A stretch of 31,608 bases of DNA from Bianquea renquensis (GCF_014384895.1 NZ_JACRSQ010000035.1:1-31608), one strand, 5' to 3'; counted from the first letter of the stretch, positions 1 through 8,746 are shown. Notes: a model not told the origin generated them from the letters alone. Made by a program: numbers and translations.

Positions 1-110
1 CTTCTTTCAGATTCCACCTCGCGATGGACACCCTTGCTGTTCGGCTATGTGCTTCGTCGTTGCCTACGCGCACTCGGGACTTTCACCCGTTAGAGAACGC
101 CCATGCTGGG
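1..110. other. GC-rich structured intergenic element, probably a dispersed clostridial repeat
   Basis: This stretch lies beyond the terminator of the rpsB-tsf operon and at the edge of the window. It is much more GC-rich than the neighbouring spacer and contains several short perfect stems, for example GCCCA-TGC-TGGGC near 100-112 and CGGG-ACTTTCA-CCCG near 75-89. One frame reads like the short spurious peptides containing DGHPCCSA that I recall from many draft Clostridia genomes, which suggests a multi-copy element rather than a gene. The left boundary is cut by the window. The repeat assignment is from memory and unverified; only the base composition and stems are seen directly. Confidence 0.35.
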
Positions 111-153
111 CAAACAAAAACGGTACAGCCCTTATAACTAGGGCTATACCGTT
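110..153 (-). terminator. Rho-independent terminator of the rpsB-tsf operon
   Basis: On the minus strand an approximately 13-bp stem (arms 119-131 and 141-153, one G-U wobble, 9-nt loop) is followed directly by TTTTTGTTTG. It sits about 60 nt after the tsf stop codon. This implies that pyrH and frr, which often follow tsf, are not in this transcript. Confidence 0.85.
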
Positions 154-214
154 GAGATTCCTTCCCTTTTACTGGTGATTTCAGGCCGTTTAAATTGAGA
201 CTTTGCTGCGAGCC

Positions 215-1132
215 TTACCGTCCAATTTGCTTTGCGACTTCATCCGCAAAGTTTTCCTGCTTCTTCTCGATCCCTTCGCCGGTTTCATAGCGGATATACT
301 TTTTGACTGTCAGCTCGACGCCGCACTCTTTGGATACAGCCTTGAGATACTGGCCCACTGTCTTCTCGTCATCCTTGAAGTATACCTGATCCAGGAGGCA
401 AATCTCCTTCATGGATTTGCTCAGGCGGCCCTCCACCATCTTCTCCAAAATATTAGCCGGCTTATTTTCCTTGGAGGCCTGCTCCATCAAAATCTCCTTT
501 TCCTTCGCCAGATACTCAGCCGGGACATCGTCGCGGCTGATAAATTTGGGATTCATGGCCGCTACCTGCATCGCCACATTCTTGGCTGCCTCTTTGACAG
601 CATCGTTGACGGAGGCACAGCTCATCTCGACTAATACGCCGATGCGGCCGCCGCCGTGACTGTAGGAGCCGATATATCCCTCCGTCTGAATCTTGTCAAA
701 GCGGCGGATCTGAAGATTCTCACCGATGACAGAAACTTTTGCAACCAATGCATCGCGGACGGTCACCGACGGGTCTGGCCCCCACGGCTCTTCCATAAAA
801 GCGTCCATGTCCGACGCAGATGTCGCCGCTGCCTGCGCCGCCACATTGGCGACATACGTCTGAAACATCTCATTCTTCGCAACAAAGTCGGTCTCGGAGT
901 TGACCTCCACAATGGCCGCACTCTTTCCATCCTCATTGATCGAAAAGGCAACTAAACCTTCCGCAGCAATGCGGCTTGCTTTCTTCGCCGCCGCGGCGAG
1001 TCCCTTCTTCCGGAGAGCCTCCACAGCCGCTTTCATATCCCCATCGGTCTCGGTCAGGGCCTTTTTACAGTCCATCATACCGGCACCTGTCAATTCTCGT
1101 AATTCTTTTACCATACTAGCGGTGATTGCCAT
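215..1132 (-). CDS. tsf: Translation elongation factor Ts
   Basis: EF-Ts is the cytoplasmic nucleotide exchange factor that regenerates EF-Tu-GTP during translation. The 305-residue product is of normal family length. It opens with the conserved UBA-like N-terminus (MVKELRELTGAGMMDCKKAL, about residues 7-26) and carries the TDFVAKN signature (residues 81-87), which contacts EF-Tu; the dimerisation core follows. The ATG start is supported by an AGGAGG ribosome binding site 8-10 nt upstream. The gene follows rpsB by 17 nt, the standard bacterial rpsB-tsf pair, and is closed by a strong terminator. Nothing in it looks unusual. Confidence 0.98.
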   Translation of the reverse strand: MAITASMVKELRELTGAGMMDCKKALTETDGDMKAAVEALRKKGLAAAAKKASRIAAEGLVAFSINEDGKSAAIVEVNSETDFVAKNEMFQTYVANVAAQAAATSASDMDAFMEEPWGPDPSVTVRDALVAKVSVIGENLQIRRFDKIQTEGYIGSYSHGGGRIGVLVEMSCASVNDAVKEAAKNVAMQVAAMNPKFISRDDVPAEYLAKEKEILMEQASKENKPANILEKMVEGRLSKSMKEICLLDQVYFKDDEKTVGQYLKAVSKECGVELTVKKYIRYETGEGIEKKQENFADEVAKQIGR

Positions 1133-1149
1133 TGTCTTACCCCTCCTGA

Positions 1150-1935
1150 TTATTCTGCTTCTACGGCTTCCTCTTCCGCAGCCACCTCTTCAACATCCTC
1201 CGCGGTCTCTTCCGGCTCAACGGCCGCCTCTTCCGCAGCAGCGCCGTACTGGACGCCCTGATTGCCCTCGATGATCGCGTCAGCAACCGTGGCGGCAATC
1301 AGCTTGACCGCGCGGATCGCGTCGTCGTTCCCCGGAATTACATAGTCGATCTCATCAGGGTCACAGTTGGTGTCCACGATTCCAACCAGCGGAATATTCA
1401 GAATATGCGCCTCCGAAATGGCAATTCTCTCTTTCCTCGGGTCAACAATGAAAATCATGTCTGGCAATTCCGTCATATCACGGATTCCATTCAGATTCTT
1501 CTGCAGCTTATCCAGCTCTGCGCGAAGATTCAGCACTTCCTTCTTGGGCAGCACGTCGAAGGTACCGTCTTCTTCCATTCTCTCCAGCTCGAACATACGG
1601 TTCACACGGCTGCGGATTGTCTTGAAATTCGTCAACATACCGCCCAGCCAACGATTGTTGATATAGTACATCCCACAGCGCTCCGCCTCCGACTTGACAG
1701 CCTCCTGCGCCTGCTTCTTCGTGCCGACGAACAAAACCTTTCCGCCCTCCTCAGCTATGCTTTTAACCGCAGCATACGCCTCGTCAACTTTTCGGCTCGT
1801 CTTCTGCAAATCGATGATGTAAATCCCATTCCGCTCCGTGAAAATATACGGAGCCATCTTCGGGTTCCATCTCCGGGTCTGATGTCCAAAATGCACACCT
1901 GCTTCCAGCAGTTGCTTCATAGAAATTACACTCAT
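1150..1935 (-). CDS. rpsB: 30S ribosomal protein S2
   Basis: S2 is a structural protein of the small ribosomal subunit, needed for S1 binding and initiation. The 261-residue product shows typical S2 blocks: the N-terminal LLEAGVHFGHQTRRWNPKM segment, NNRWLGGMLTNF near residues 92-103, and the PLVGIVDTNCDPD and YVIPGNDDA blocks near 180-205. After residue about 230 there is a long tail made almost only of Glu, Ala and Val. Acidic tails occur in other clostridial S2 proteins, but this one is long. A GGAGGT ribosome binding site precedes the ATG. The gene leads an rpsB-tsf operon with its own promoter and a roughly 110-nt leader, which could carry S2 autoregulation, as known in other bacteria. 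Confidence 0.98.
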   Translation of the reverse strand: MSVISMKQLLEAGVHFGHQTRRWNPKMAPYIFTERNGIYIIDLQKTSRKVDEAYAAVKSIAEEGGKVLFVGTKKQAQEAVKSEAERCGMYYINNRWLGGMLTNFKTIRSRVNRMFELERMEEDGTFDVLPKKEVLNLRAELDKLQKNLNGIRDMTELPDMIFIVDPRKERIAISEAHILNIPLVGIVDTNCDPDEIDYVIPGNDDAIRAVKLIAATVADAIIEGNQGVQYGAAAEEAAVEPEETAEDVEEVAAEEEAVEAE

Positions 1936-2052
1936 GTCTTGACCTCCATTGGTTTTTTCTTCCGCGTCTCGTTCGCTTTCTCTGCCACCTTAAACAGGCA
2001 CCGGCGTGAAATAGAAACGCGTGCGGATTTGGCTTAAAATTTACCGTTGTAT

Positions 2053-2082
2053 AGTATACCATATCTTTACATGGGAAATCAA
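2053..2082 (-). promoter_or_regulatory. Sigma-A promoter of rpsB-tsf
   Basis: On the minus strand, -35 TTGATT (2077-2082) and -10 TATACT (2053-2058) are separated by 18 bp. The -35 overlaps the last codons of the upstream sigma-factor gene, whose stop is at 2079. Transcription should begin near 2046, giving a leader of about 110 nt (about 2046-1936) that is fairly GC-rich and may fold. No specific leader family is claimed. Confidence 0.7.
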
Positions 2083-2771
2083 GACTTTTCTCGACTTTTT
2101 TTCATATTTCCCATGCCGCGCTGGGTCAAAAGCCAGCGAAGTGATGACAGGGCGGCCTGATGAAGCCTTCCCACCCAGGATGGGCTGTATTGAAGCTGTG
2201 CGGCAATCTGTCGCAGCGGTTTTTCCCTGTAATAGTGCTGAAAAATCACATTCCGCTGCATCTCCGACAGCTGTTGAACAGCCCCCTTCACCAGTTCTCG
2301 TTCCTCCTGCTCATCCAGCCACTGTTCTGGATCGCCGCCATTTCCATTCTCCTCCATCTCCAACGAACAAAACTCGAAAACTGATTCCTCCCCATCCCGC
2401 TTTTTTCGATGCTGTCCATAGCCATACCGAGTCAAACCGCTATATTGGCAAATGCCATCATAGACCGCCCCCCGTATTCGTTTCACTGCGAATGTGGAAA
2501 ATTCAAATCCTCTAGTAGGGTCAAAGCGATCGACCGCTTCGATCAACCCAATTATGCCACAGCTGACCAGATCTTCCCGCTCCATTGACGGCGGCACATA
2601 ACAGCGGAGGCGTTGGACGACAAAAAGCACGAGGCGCAAATTGGACTCGATCAGAGTTTGCCGCAGCGCCGGCTCCTTTGATTTTGCAAAAGCCGACCAA
2701 ATTTCGAAGTTTCCCCGTTCCTCCGATTCCGGTAAAACTGAAAAAAGCTTGTTAAAATCCCATCGATCCAT
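2079..2771 (-). CDS. Sigma-70-family sigma factor of the FliA/WhiG (sigma-28) type
   Basis: This is an alternative sigma factor that would direct RNA polymerase to a subset of promoters. Region 2 is clear (from LRLVLFVVQRLRCYVPP through EREDLVSCGIIGLIEAVDRFDP to FSTFAVKRIRGAVYDGI), as is region 4 with a helix-turn-helix (LSEMQRNVIFQHYYREKPL, then IAAQLQYSPSWVGRLHQAAL). The region between them, corresponding to FliA region 3, is hydrophilic and poorly conserved. I prefer the ATG at 2771 (230 residues) because GGGAGAG lies about 6 nt upstream; an ATG at 2801 lacks a good site. The gene sits between codY and rpsB, exactly where Bacillus subtilis has its large flagellar operon ending in sigD. Here no flagellar gene remains, so its present targets are unknown. 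Confidence 0.85.
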   Translation of the reverse strand: MDRWDFNKLFSVLPESEERGNFEIWSAFAKSKEPALRQTLIESNLRLVLFVVQRLRCYVPPSMEREDLVSCGIIGLIEAVDRFDPTRGFEFSTFAVKRIRGAVYDGICQYSGLTRYGYGQHRKKRDGEESVFEFCSLEMEENGNGGDPEQWLDEQEERELVKGAVQQLSEMQRNVIFQHYYREKPLRQIAAQLQYSPSWVGRLHQAALSSLRWLLTQRGMGNMKKSREKS

Positions 2772-2836
2772 TGATACTCTCCCAAGATAAGATTTTACCA
2801 TGCTTCTTTCGCTATGTGGATGAACAAGTTTCTAGA

Positions 2837-3604
2837 TTACGTATTTTTATATTTCTTTAATTCAGTGGATAGCGCTGGATTCAGGATGCGGATGTACGTC
2901 CCCTTCATCCCCAGCGAGCGGGATTCGATGATGCCTGCGCTCTCAAATTTTCTGAGGGCGTTGACGATGACCGATCGGGTAATGCCTACTTTATCCGCCA
3001 CCTTGCTGGCCACCAGCATTCCCTCCTGACCTCCCAGCTCATCAAAAATGTGGATCACCGCCTCCAGCTCGGAATACGACAGCGTTGCGATCGCCGCTTT
3101 CACAACAGAGCTCCGCCGCATTTCTTTTTCTGTCTCCTGCAAAATCGATCTGGCCAGTTCCACTCCCACCGCTGTCGCGGCATACTCCATTAAAATCAAA
3201 TCGTCTACGGTGTAGCCCTCCTCATTTCGGCAACAAATCAGTGTGCCGACTCGGTCACCACTGCTTTCCAGCGGAACGACGACACAAAATCCCGACCGCT
3301 CATTTTTTCCCAAACCAAGTTTCTCAAGATTTGCATCCTCCTGCGTCTCCAAGATGCGATTTAGCGCAGCCGTGCAGGCCGGCGACAGCGTTGCGCCTTT
3401 CTCCAGCGAGCCTAAAAAAGCGCCCTCCTGCTCATCATGATTGTAGACATCTAAGATTTTTCCTTTCTTCGTCACGACCATAACGTTAGAATTCAGGAGA
3501 TCACCGCATAAGATGCAGATATCTCCAAAAATCAGTGGATTTGCCCCCGATCTCTGTAACAACCGGTTTAAACTCCTAATTTTCTTCAATAAGTCAACGC
3601 TCAT
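2837..3604 (-). CDS. codY: GTP-sensing global transcriptional repressor CodY
   Basis: CodY senses GTP and branched-chain amino acids and represses adaptation genes while nutrients are plentiful. The 255-residue protein has the usual layout: an N-terminal GAF ligand domain (about 1-155), a helical linker, and a C-terminal winged helix. The DNA-reading part is residues 198-238 (VASKVADKVGITRSVIVNAL, then RKFESAGIIESRSLGMKGTYI), which matches the family closely. A GGGAGAGGGG ribosome binding site precedes the ATG. The start lies 17 nt after the topA stop, so codY is probably the third gene of a dprA-topA-codY transcript. CodY-box-like sequences near 7035-7069 in front of dprA would make this operon autoregulated; that part is inference. 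Confidence 0.97.
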   Translation of the reverse strand: MSVDLLKKIRSLNRLLQRSGANPLIFGDICILCGDLLNSNVMVVTKKGKILDVYNHDEQEGAFLGSLEKGATLSPACTAALNRILETQEDANLEKLGLGKNERSGFCVVVPLESSGDRVGTLICCRNEEGYTVDDLILMEYAATAVGVELARSILQETEKEMRRSSVVKAAIATLSYSELEAVIHIFDELGGQEGMLVASKVADKVGITRSVIVNALRKFESAGIIESRSLGMKGTYIRILNPALSTELKKYKNT

Positions 3605-3621
3605 AGCAATGCCCCTCTCCC

Positions 3622-5721
3622 TTATTCATCGGTTTCCTCTTCTTCCTTCGGCAGCTCTTTTACATAACCGCAATCTTCCTTCGAGCAGATTAACTTCCGC
3701 TTTTTTCCCACCTTCTCGTAGAGCATCGACCCACATTCTGGACATGTCTGATCCGTGGGTTTATCCCAGGACATGAACCCACATTCTGGATTGTTTTCAC
3801 ACCCATAGTAGAGCCTACCCTTTTTCGTCTTTTTCATTTGTATTTGCCCGCCGCACAGGGGACATTTTGCGTCGATTGCCTCAAAATAAGGCTTGGCATT
3901 CCGGCACTCCGGGAATCCAGGGCATGCGTAAAACTTGCCAAAACGTCCATACTTTAAAACCATGTTGCGGCCGCACTTCTCACAGATTACATCCGTCACC
4001 TCATCCTGTATGGTGACCTTCTCCAGCTTCTCCATCGCCACTTCCACTAGCGGAGCGAAGTCCACGTAAAAGTCACGCAGCACCTGCTTCCACTCTTCCG
4101 TGCCCTCTTCCACATGGTCGAGAGACTCTTCCATCTGTGCAGTAAAATGAATATCCACGATATCCTTAAAGTACTCGCTGATGATCTGGTTGACGATGGT
4201 ACCCAGCTCCGTTACAAATAGCGACTTCTTCTCCTTGGCAATATAATTCCTTGTAAGCAAGATTCCGATGGTCGGCGCATAGGTGCTCGGCCGTCCAACA
4301 CCATTTTCCTCTAACGCTTTCACGAGAGACGCCTCCGTATATCTCGCCGGCGGCTGAGTGAAATGCTGAAGTCCCTCGATCTTCTTCAGTTGGACCTGAT
4401 CACCGATTTCAAGGCCTTCGATGCTCTCATACGTTTCCTTCTCTTCCTCCTGCTCCTGGTACACCTTTAAAAAACCTGGAAAACGGATGCGAGACCCCGA
4501 GGCCGTGAACTCAAATTCATTTTTAACCAACTTAACCTGATATGTCTCGTATTCTGCCGGCGACATTCGGCTCGCCATAAAACGCTCCCAAATTAGCTTA
4601 TACAGTCGAAACTGATCACGGCTCAGGGAGTCTTCAACCTTGGCCGGCAGATAGTCCGTAGCATACGTCGGGCGTATGGCTTCATGTGCGTCCTGTATCC
4701 GGCCTTTTTTCTCTGGTTCCTTCTTCTCTCCCGCGTACTCGCGGCCATACGTCTCTTCAATAAATAGAACGGCCGCATTGTGCGCCTCCTCTGCGATTCT
4801 AACGGAGTCTGTCCTCAGATAGGTGATCAACCCCACCTGCCCGGCTCCCTTCACTTCGACGCCTTCATAAAGCTGCTGCGCTATGCGCATCGTCTTTTGC
4901 GGAGTGAAATTGAGCCGTTTTGACGCCTCCTGCTGTAAGGTACTCGTTGTAAAGGGAAGTGGCGCCTTTCGGCTCCTCTTTCCTTTTTTCATGTCCTCCA
5001 CAAGGAAATCGCCAGCGCCCCGAATTCGTTCAATGATGGAAGCGGAGTCTTTGCCATTTTCGATATGGACTTTCGCTTTATCAATGGCGGTCAACTTTGC
5101 TCCCAGATGCCCCTTCGCTTTACATTTGCCAAATTGCGCTTCTATACTCCAGAACTCTTCCTGGATAAAATCTGCGATTTCATCCTCCCTGTCGCAGAGA
5201 AGCTTCAGGGCAGCCGACTGCACTCGGCCTGCACTAAGCCCCTTTTTTACCTTTTTCCACAGCACCGGGCTGATCTGGTAGCCGACAACGCGGTCCAAAA
5301 TTCTTCGGGCCTGCTGCGCGTTGACCAAATTCATATCGATATCGCGCGCCTGTTTGATCGCTCCCTTGACCGCCTCCTTCGTTATTTCATTAAAGGTAAT
5401 GCGCTGTGTCGGAATCTGATCCAGGTTCAAAGCATACTTTAAGTGCCAGGAAATGGCCTCCCCCTCACGGTCAGGGTCCGTCGCGAGATATACTTTGTCC
5501 GCCTTCTTAACCTCTTTCTTAAGTTGGCTCAGCAATTCGCCCTTACCGCGAATGGTAATATATTTGGGCTCAAAATCATGGTCTAAATCAACCCCCATCT
5601 GACTTTTGGGGAGATCTCGAACATGCCCGTTGGAGGCAACCACCTGATAGGAAGAACCTAAAAACTTTTTGATCGTCTTCGCCTTAGCCGGTGACTCCAC
5701 AATTACTAGATTCTTTGCCAT
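3622..5721 (-). CDS. topA: DNA topoisomerase I (type IA)
   Basis: This enzyme relaxes negative supercoils through a transient 5'-phosphotyrosine link. Numbering from the upstream ATG at 5727, the TOPRIM domain starts at ESPAKAKTIKK (11-21) and carries the acidic DPDREGE motif (84-90). The catalytic tyrosine is Tyr303 in ITYLRTDS. The C-terminus has three four-cysteine zinc ribbons (CEKCG...CPGFPEC, CPLCG...CENNPEC and CPECG...CSKEDC), giving about 700 residues, a normal length. I prefer the second ATG at 5721 (699 residues): the AAGGAG site is only 3 nt from the first ATG but about 9 nt from the second, and homologues begin MAKNLVIVESP. It follows dprA by 13 nt and precedes codY by 17 nt. Confidence 0.98.
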   Translation of the reverse strand: MAKNLVIVESPAKAKTIKKFLGSSYQVVASNGHVRDLPKSQMGVDLDHDFEPKYITIRGKGELLSQLKKEVKKADKVYLATDPDREGEAISWHLKYALNLDQIPTQRITFNEITKEAVKGAIKQARDIDMNLVNAQQARRILDRVVGYQISPVLWKKVKKGLSAGRVQSAALKLLCDREDEIADFIQEEFWSIEAQFGKCKAKGHLGAKLTAIDKAKVHIENGKDSASIIERIRGAGDFLVEDMKKGKRSRKAPLPFTTSTLQQEASKRLNFTPQKTMRIAQQLYEGVEVKGAGQVGLITYLRTDSVRIAEEAHNAAVLFIEETYGREYAGEKKEPEKKGRIQDAHEAIRPTYATDYLPAKVEDSLSRDQFRLYKLIWERFMASRMSPAEYETYQVKLVKNEFEFTASGSRIRFPGFLKVYQEQEEEKETYESIEGLEIGDQVQLKKIEGLQHFTQPPARYTEASLVKALEENGVGRPSTYAPTIGILLTRNYIAKEKKSLFVTELGTIVNQIISEYFKDIVDIHFTAQMEESLDHVEEGTEEWKQVLRDFYVDFAPLVEVAMEKLEKVTIQDEVTDVICEKCGRNMVLKYGRFGKFYACPGFPECRNAKPYFEAIDAKCPLCGGQIQMKKTKKGRLYYGCENNPECGFMSWDKPTDQTCPECGSMLYEKVGKKRKLICSKEDCGYVKELPKEEEETDE

Positions 5722-5734
5722 TTCCATTCTCTCC

Positions 5735-6904
5735 TTAATATTTGATGAACCGCTGATCCGGCATACGCAAAATCAATCCGCGAAGCTCCAGCGCGGTGAT
5801 GATTTGCTGAAACCGGGACGGCGCTAGATTTCCTTCTCTGCACAGGGTCTCCTGATCCGCACCCTCAGGCGCTATCAGGCTGAGAACCCTCGCTGCGTCA
5901 GCCTCCAGTTCTGGATCGTCCCATCCTCCACACCGAAAGCTTCCCTCATATTTAGTATCGGCCTTCCTCTTCCTCACGCCTGTGCCGGGAGTCCGGGCCG
6001 GGTTTATCCCCAAAGTGCGCGGACAAATATCGCAGATATCCTTCCACGAGGTCAACAGCACGGCCCCCTGCTGTACCAATCCATGTCCTCCTTGACTGTT
6101 GGGGCTGAATATAGAGCCGGGAACGACAAAAACTTCTCGCCCCTGCTCCAACGCTTGATCCGCGGTAATCAGTGAGCCGCTTTTTCTCGCCGCTTCAACG
6201 ATGACGACTCCTCGGCACATCCCACTAATGATGCGGTTGCGCAGAGGGAAATGTCTTGCCAATGCCTCTGCACTCGGATCAAGTTCCGAAATGACGGCGC
6301 CTCCTGCTTCGATTGCCTCCATCAGCCGCCGGTTCTCCGGGGGATAGCAGCGGTCAACGCCGCATCCCAACACCGCTACGGTGGTTCCCCCTACCCTTAG
6401 GGCCCCTTCATGCCCCCAAGAATCAATTCCTCTCGCCATACCGCTGACCACAACGTACCCGCGGTCCGCCAGATAGCTGGCACAGTCTCTAGCGGCGGAC
6501 GCTCCATAATCGGTGCACTTTCTTGATCCGATCACGGCAATCGCATCGCTGTAAAGCGCGGAGGGATTCCCCCGAACAAATAATACGGGCGGTGGATCAA
6601 AGATAAAATTGAGCAAAGGCGGATAATAGCGTGAAGCCCTTGTTATAACGTATATGCCTCGCTTGCCCAGGACATGCGCCCATTCCCACAGCCTGTCCAG
6701 GTTCTTTTCCCGTATAAGGGCCTGGCAATCGCTTGACGTTAATCCTTCAATTTGTTTCAGCTCAGCTTCCGTGCATTTCCAGACTTTATCCGGGCTACCA
6801 AAGTCTTTTACTAGCCGGCATACCTTGCGCGGGCCAATACCGGGTGTCCTGTGAAACCAGATCCAGTACAGGTCTTCTAACGAAACTGTATCCTTGTCTT
6901 GCAT
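5735..6904 (-). CDS. dprA: DNA-processing protein DprA (Smf)
   Basis: DprA binds incoming single-stranded DNA during natural transformation and loads RecA on it; it is also kept in species not known to be competent. The product has an N-terminal helix-hairpin-helix/SAM-like region (TPGIGPRK), a Rossmann-like core with AVIGSRKCTDYG and VVSGMARGIDSWGHEGAL, the RNRIISGM segment, and a C-terminal winged helix ending in LRGLILRMPDQRFIKY. The ATG at 6904 (389 residues) has GGAGGG 7 nt upstream and is preferred over the ATG at 6919. It is the first gene of the dprA-topA-codY series and diverges from yifB across a 318-bp AT-rich spacer with CodY-box-like sequences. Confidence 0.96.
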   Translation of the reverse strand: MQDKDTVSLEDLYWIWFHRTPGIGPRKVCRLVKDFGSPDKVWKCTEAELKQIEGLTSSDCQALIREKNLDRLWEWAHVLGKRGIYVITRASRYYPPLLNFIFDPPPVLFVRGNPSALYSDAIAVIGSRKCTDYGASAARDCASYLADRGYVVVSGMARGIDSWGHEGALRVGGTTVAVLGCGVDRCYPPENRRLMEAIEAGGAVISELDPSAEALARHFPLRNRIISGMCRGVVIVEAARKSGSLITADQALEQGREVFVVPGSIFSPNSQGGHGLVQQGAVLLTSWKDICDICPRTLGINPARTPGTGVRKRKADTKYEGSFRCGGWDDPELEADAARVLSLIAPEGADQETLCREGNLAPSRFQQIITALELRGLILRMPDQRFIKY

Positions 6905-7022
6905 GGGATATCCCTCCATCCTGCCCTCATTCTGTGTCTATGGCCGGCGATGGATACTCCCCTTTCCTACCCTAAGCTTCATTTCCATTCTAATATTATA
7001 ATGAAATTTTTCGGACTTGTAT

Positions 7023-7052
7023 AGTATAAGTTGAAATTTTCTAATAATTCAA
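7023..7052 (-). promoter_or_regulatory. Candidate promoter of dprA-topA-codY
   Basis: On the minus strand, -35-like TTGAAT (7047-7052) and -10 TATACT (7023-7028) are separated by 18 bp, about 120 nt upstream of the dprA start. A second possible -10, TATAAT at 6995-7000, has TATACA 17 bp upstream. The spacer is AT-rich, so either match could be chance. Confidence 0.45.
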
Positions 7053-7069
7053 ATATTTTTCGGAAATTT
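7035..7069. promoter_or_regulatory. Two CodY-box-like sequences
   Basis: Against the known CodY consensus AATTTTCWGAAAATT, positions 7035-7049 (AATTTTCTAATAATT) match 13 of 15 and positions 7055-7069 (ATTTTTCGGAAATTT) match 12 of 15. Their centres are 20 bp apart. The first lies between the -35 and -10 of the candidate dprA promoter, a position suited to repression. The base composition is very AT-rich, so a background comparison is needed. Confidence 0.4.
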
Positions 7070-7237
7070 CGCAATAAAGCACAATTTATTTTACTGATTT
7101 TATTAAAACTCTAAAATTTTTTAAATCCTCTTAGCAAATAGCAGAAAAATCAAGATCCCCCTTTTCTTCCCCAAGTACACATAGATACAAATATCTGCGA
7201 TATTCCATATAGACTATCAGTAAAGGACGATGATTCT

Positions 7238-8746
7238 ATGTTCGCCAAAATTGTAAGCTGTACCCTATCTGGAGTCCAGGGGATCCCTGTGGATGTGGAA
7301 ACCTGTATTAGCGCTGGTATGCCATACTTCTCCATTGTCGGTTTGTCGGAGGGGGCAGCCAGACAGTCCCGTGAGCGAATCCGAAGCGCTATGAAAAGTT
7401 CCGGTTTTGACCCTCCGATTCAAAAGATCACCATCAATCTCGCGCCAACCGCTCTGCGAAAGGATGGCGCTTCCTTTGATCTTCCCATCGCGCTGGGAAT
7501 TCTGCTATGTCAGTCGAGGATTCCCTGCTCTTTCGCTCAGACGGCTATGGTCGCAGGGGAGCTATCCTTAAATGGAGAGCTGCGCTCCATTCCGGGAGTT
7601 CTCTCCATGACCATGTGCGCCAAAGAGCGCGGTTTTAATGCCATGATTCTCCCAAGATCCTGCGCAGCTGAGGCCGCCTTGATTCCTGGAATCAAGGTCA
7701 TCGGTGCCAGCTCTCTCCTGGAAGTTGTCGAATACCTTTGCGGTTTTCGGGAGATCGCCCCAGCGGCGGAGCCAAGCTTCATTCCCTGGACGCCAACCTG
7801 CACCGCCCTATCCCTGATAAAGGGCCAGTCGGTCGCCAAGAGAGCGCTTATCGCGGCGGCGGCGGGGTGTCACAACTTGCTTTTCTGCGGCCCTCCCGGC
7901 TCAGGGAAAACACTGCTGGCGAGAAGCCTGCCCGATCTTCTTCCGCCTCTTGCCTTTGATCAAGCGCTTGAACTGACCCAGATTTACAGTGCGGCGGGAA
8001 AATTGCCCCCGGGCCGCGGTCTCATGACGCGGCGGCCTTTTCTAGCGCCCCATCACACAATCTCTCTGCACGCGTTCACTGGCGGTGGGTCCAATCCTCG
8101 CCCAGGTGTAATCAGTTTGGCTCACCTCGGCGTCCTGTTCCTGGATGAACTCCCAGAATTCTCGAAACACTGCCTGGAGGCCCTGCGCCTTCCCATGGAA
8201 GATCATTCTGTCAGCCATCAGCGGCTGCACTCCAGCGTGACCTTTCCCTGCGATTTCATGCTCGTCGCCAGCATGAATCTGTGTCCGTGCGGCTATTATC
8301 CCGATATGACCCGCTGCACATGCTCGCATGAGCAGGTTCGCTCCTATCTCCATCGCATCAGCGGCCCTCTCCTGGACCGATTCGATATCACGCTTCCCAT
8401 CTCGCCGATTCCATACGATCATCTCCAGCAGGACGACTCTCCCTCTGACCTTGCGGCGGCACAACAAATTCTCACAGCGCATGAGATTCAGCGCCAACGC
8501 TTTCGGAAGGAGGACTGCCTCTATAACTCCCGAATGCCCCCGCCCCTGATTGAGCGCTACTGTACTGTCGAAACCTCGGGGGAACGGCTGTTGAAAACTG
8601 CCTTCAACCACTATTCCCTGAGTATACGCGCTTATTACGCGATTCTGCGGTGTTCCAGAACTTTGGCCGATCTGGACCAAAGTGAATGTATTCTGGAGCG
8701 CCATATCAGCGAGGCTGTCCAATACCACAGCCTTGCTTTCCCATAG
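7238..8746 (+). CDS. yifB: YifB/ComM-family AAA+ ATPase (Mg-chelatase-like)
   Basis: ComM-type proteins are AAA+ helicases that promote branch migration during recombination of transforming DNA; the older label is Mg-chelatase-like protein. The 502-residue product has an N-terminal Lon-like/ChlI domain (VDVETCISAGMPYFSIVGLSE, about 18-38; INLAPTALRKDGASFDLPIA, 66-85). The Walker A is GPPGSGKT (218-225), the Walker B LFLDELPEF (about 300-308), and a C-terminal Mg-chelatase subdomain carries CPCGYYPD. The start at 7238 has AAAGGA about 10 nt upstream. It diverges from dprA, and the two functions fit one pathway. A hairpin terminator candidate follows. Confidence 0.96.
   Translation: MFAKIVSCTLSGVQGIPVDVETCISAGMPYFSIVGLSEGAARQSRERIRSAMKSSGFDPPIQKITINLAPTALRKDGASFDLPIALGILLCQSRIPCSFAQTAMVAGELSLNGELRSIPGVLSMTMCAKERGFNAMILPRSCAAEAALIPGIKVIGASSLLEVVEYLCGFREIAPAAEPSFIPWTPTCTALSLIKGQSVAKRALIAAAAGCHNLLFCGPPGSGKTLLARSLPDLLPPLAFDQALELTQIYSAAGKLPPGRGLMTRRPFLAPHHTISLHAFTGGGSNPRPGVISLAHLGVLFLDELPEFSKHCLEALRLPMEDHSVSHQRLHSSVTFPCDFMLVASMNLCPCGYYPDMTRCTCSHEQVRSYLHRISGPLLDRFDITLPISPIPYDHLQQDDSPSDLAAAQQILTAHEIQRQRFRKEDCLYNSRMPPPLIERYCTVETSGERLLKTAFNHYSLSIRAYYAILRCSRTLADLDQSECILERHISEAVQYHSLAFP

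Noticed and set aside
1..110. Short open frame reading DGHPCCSA-like peptide
   Set aside because: It looks like a translated repeat or structured RNA; there is no ribosome binding site and the frame is not protein-like.
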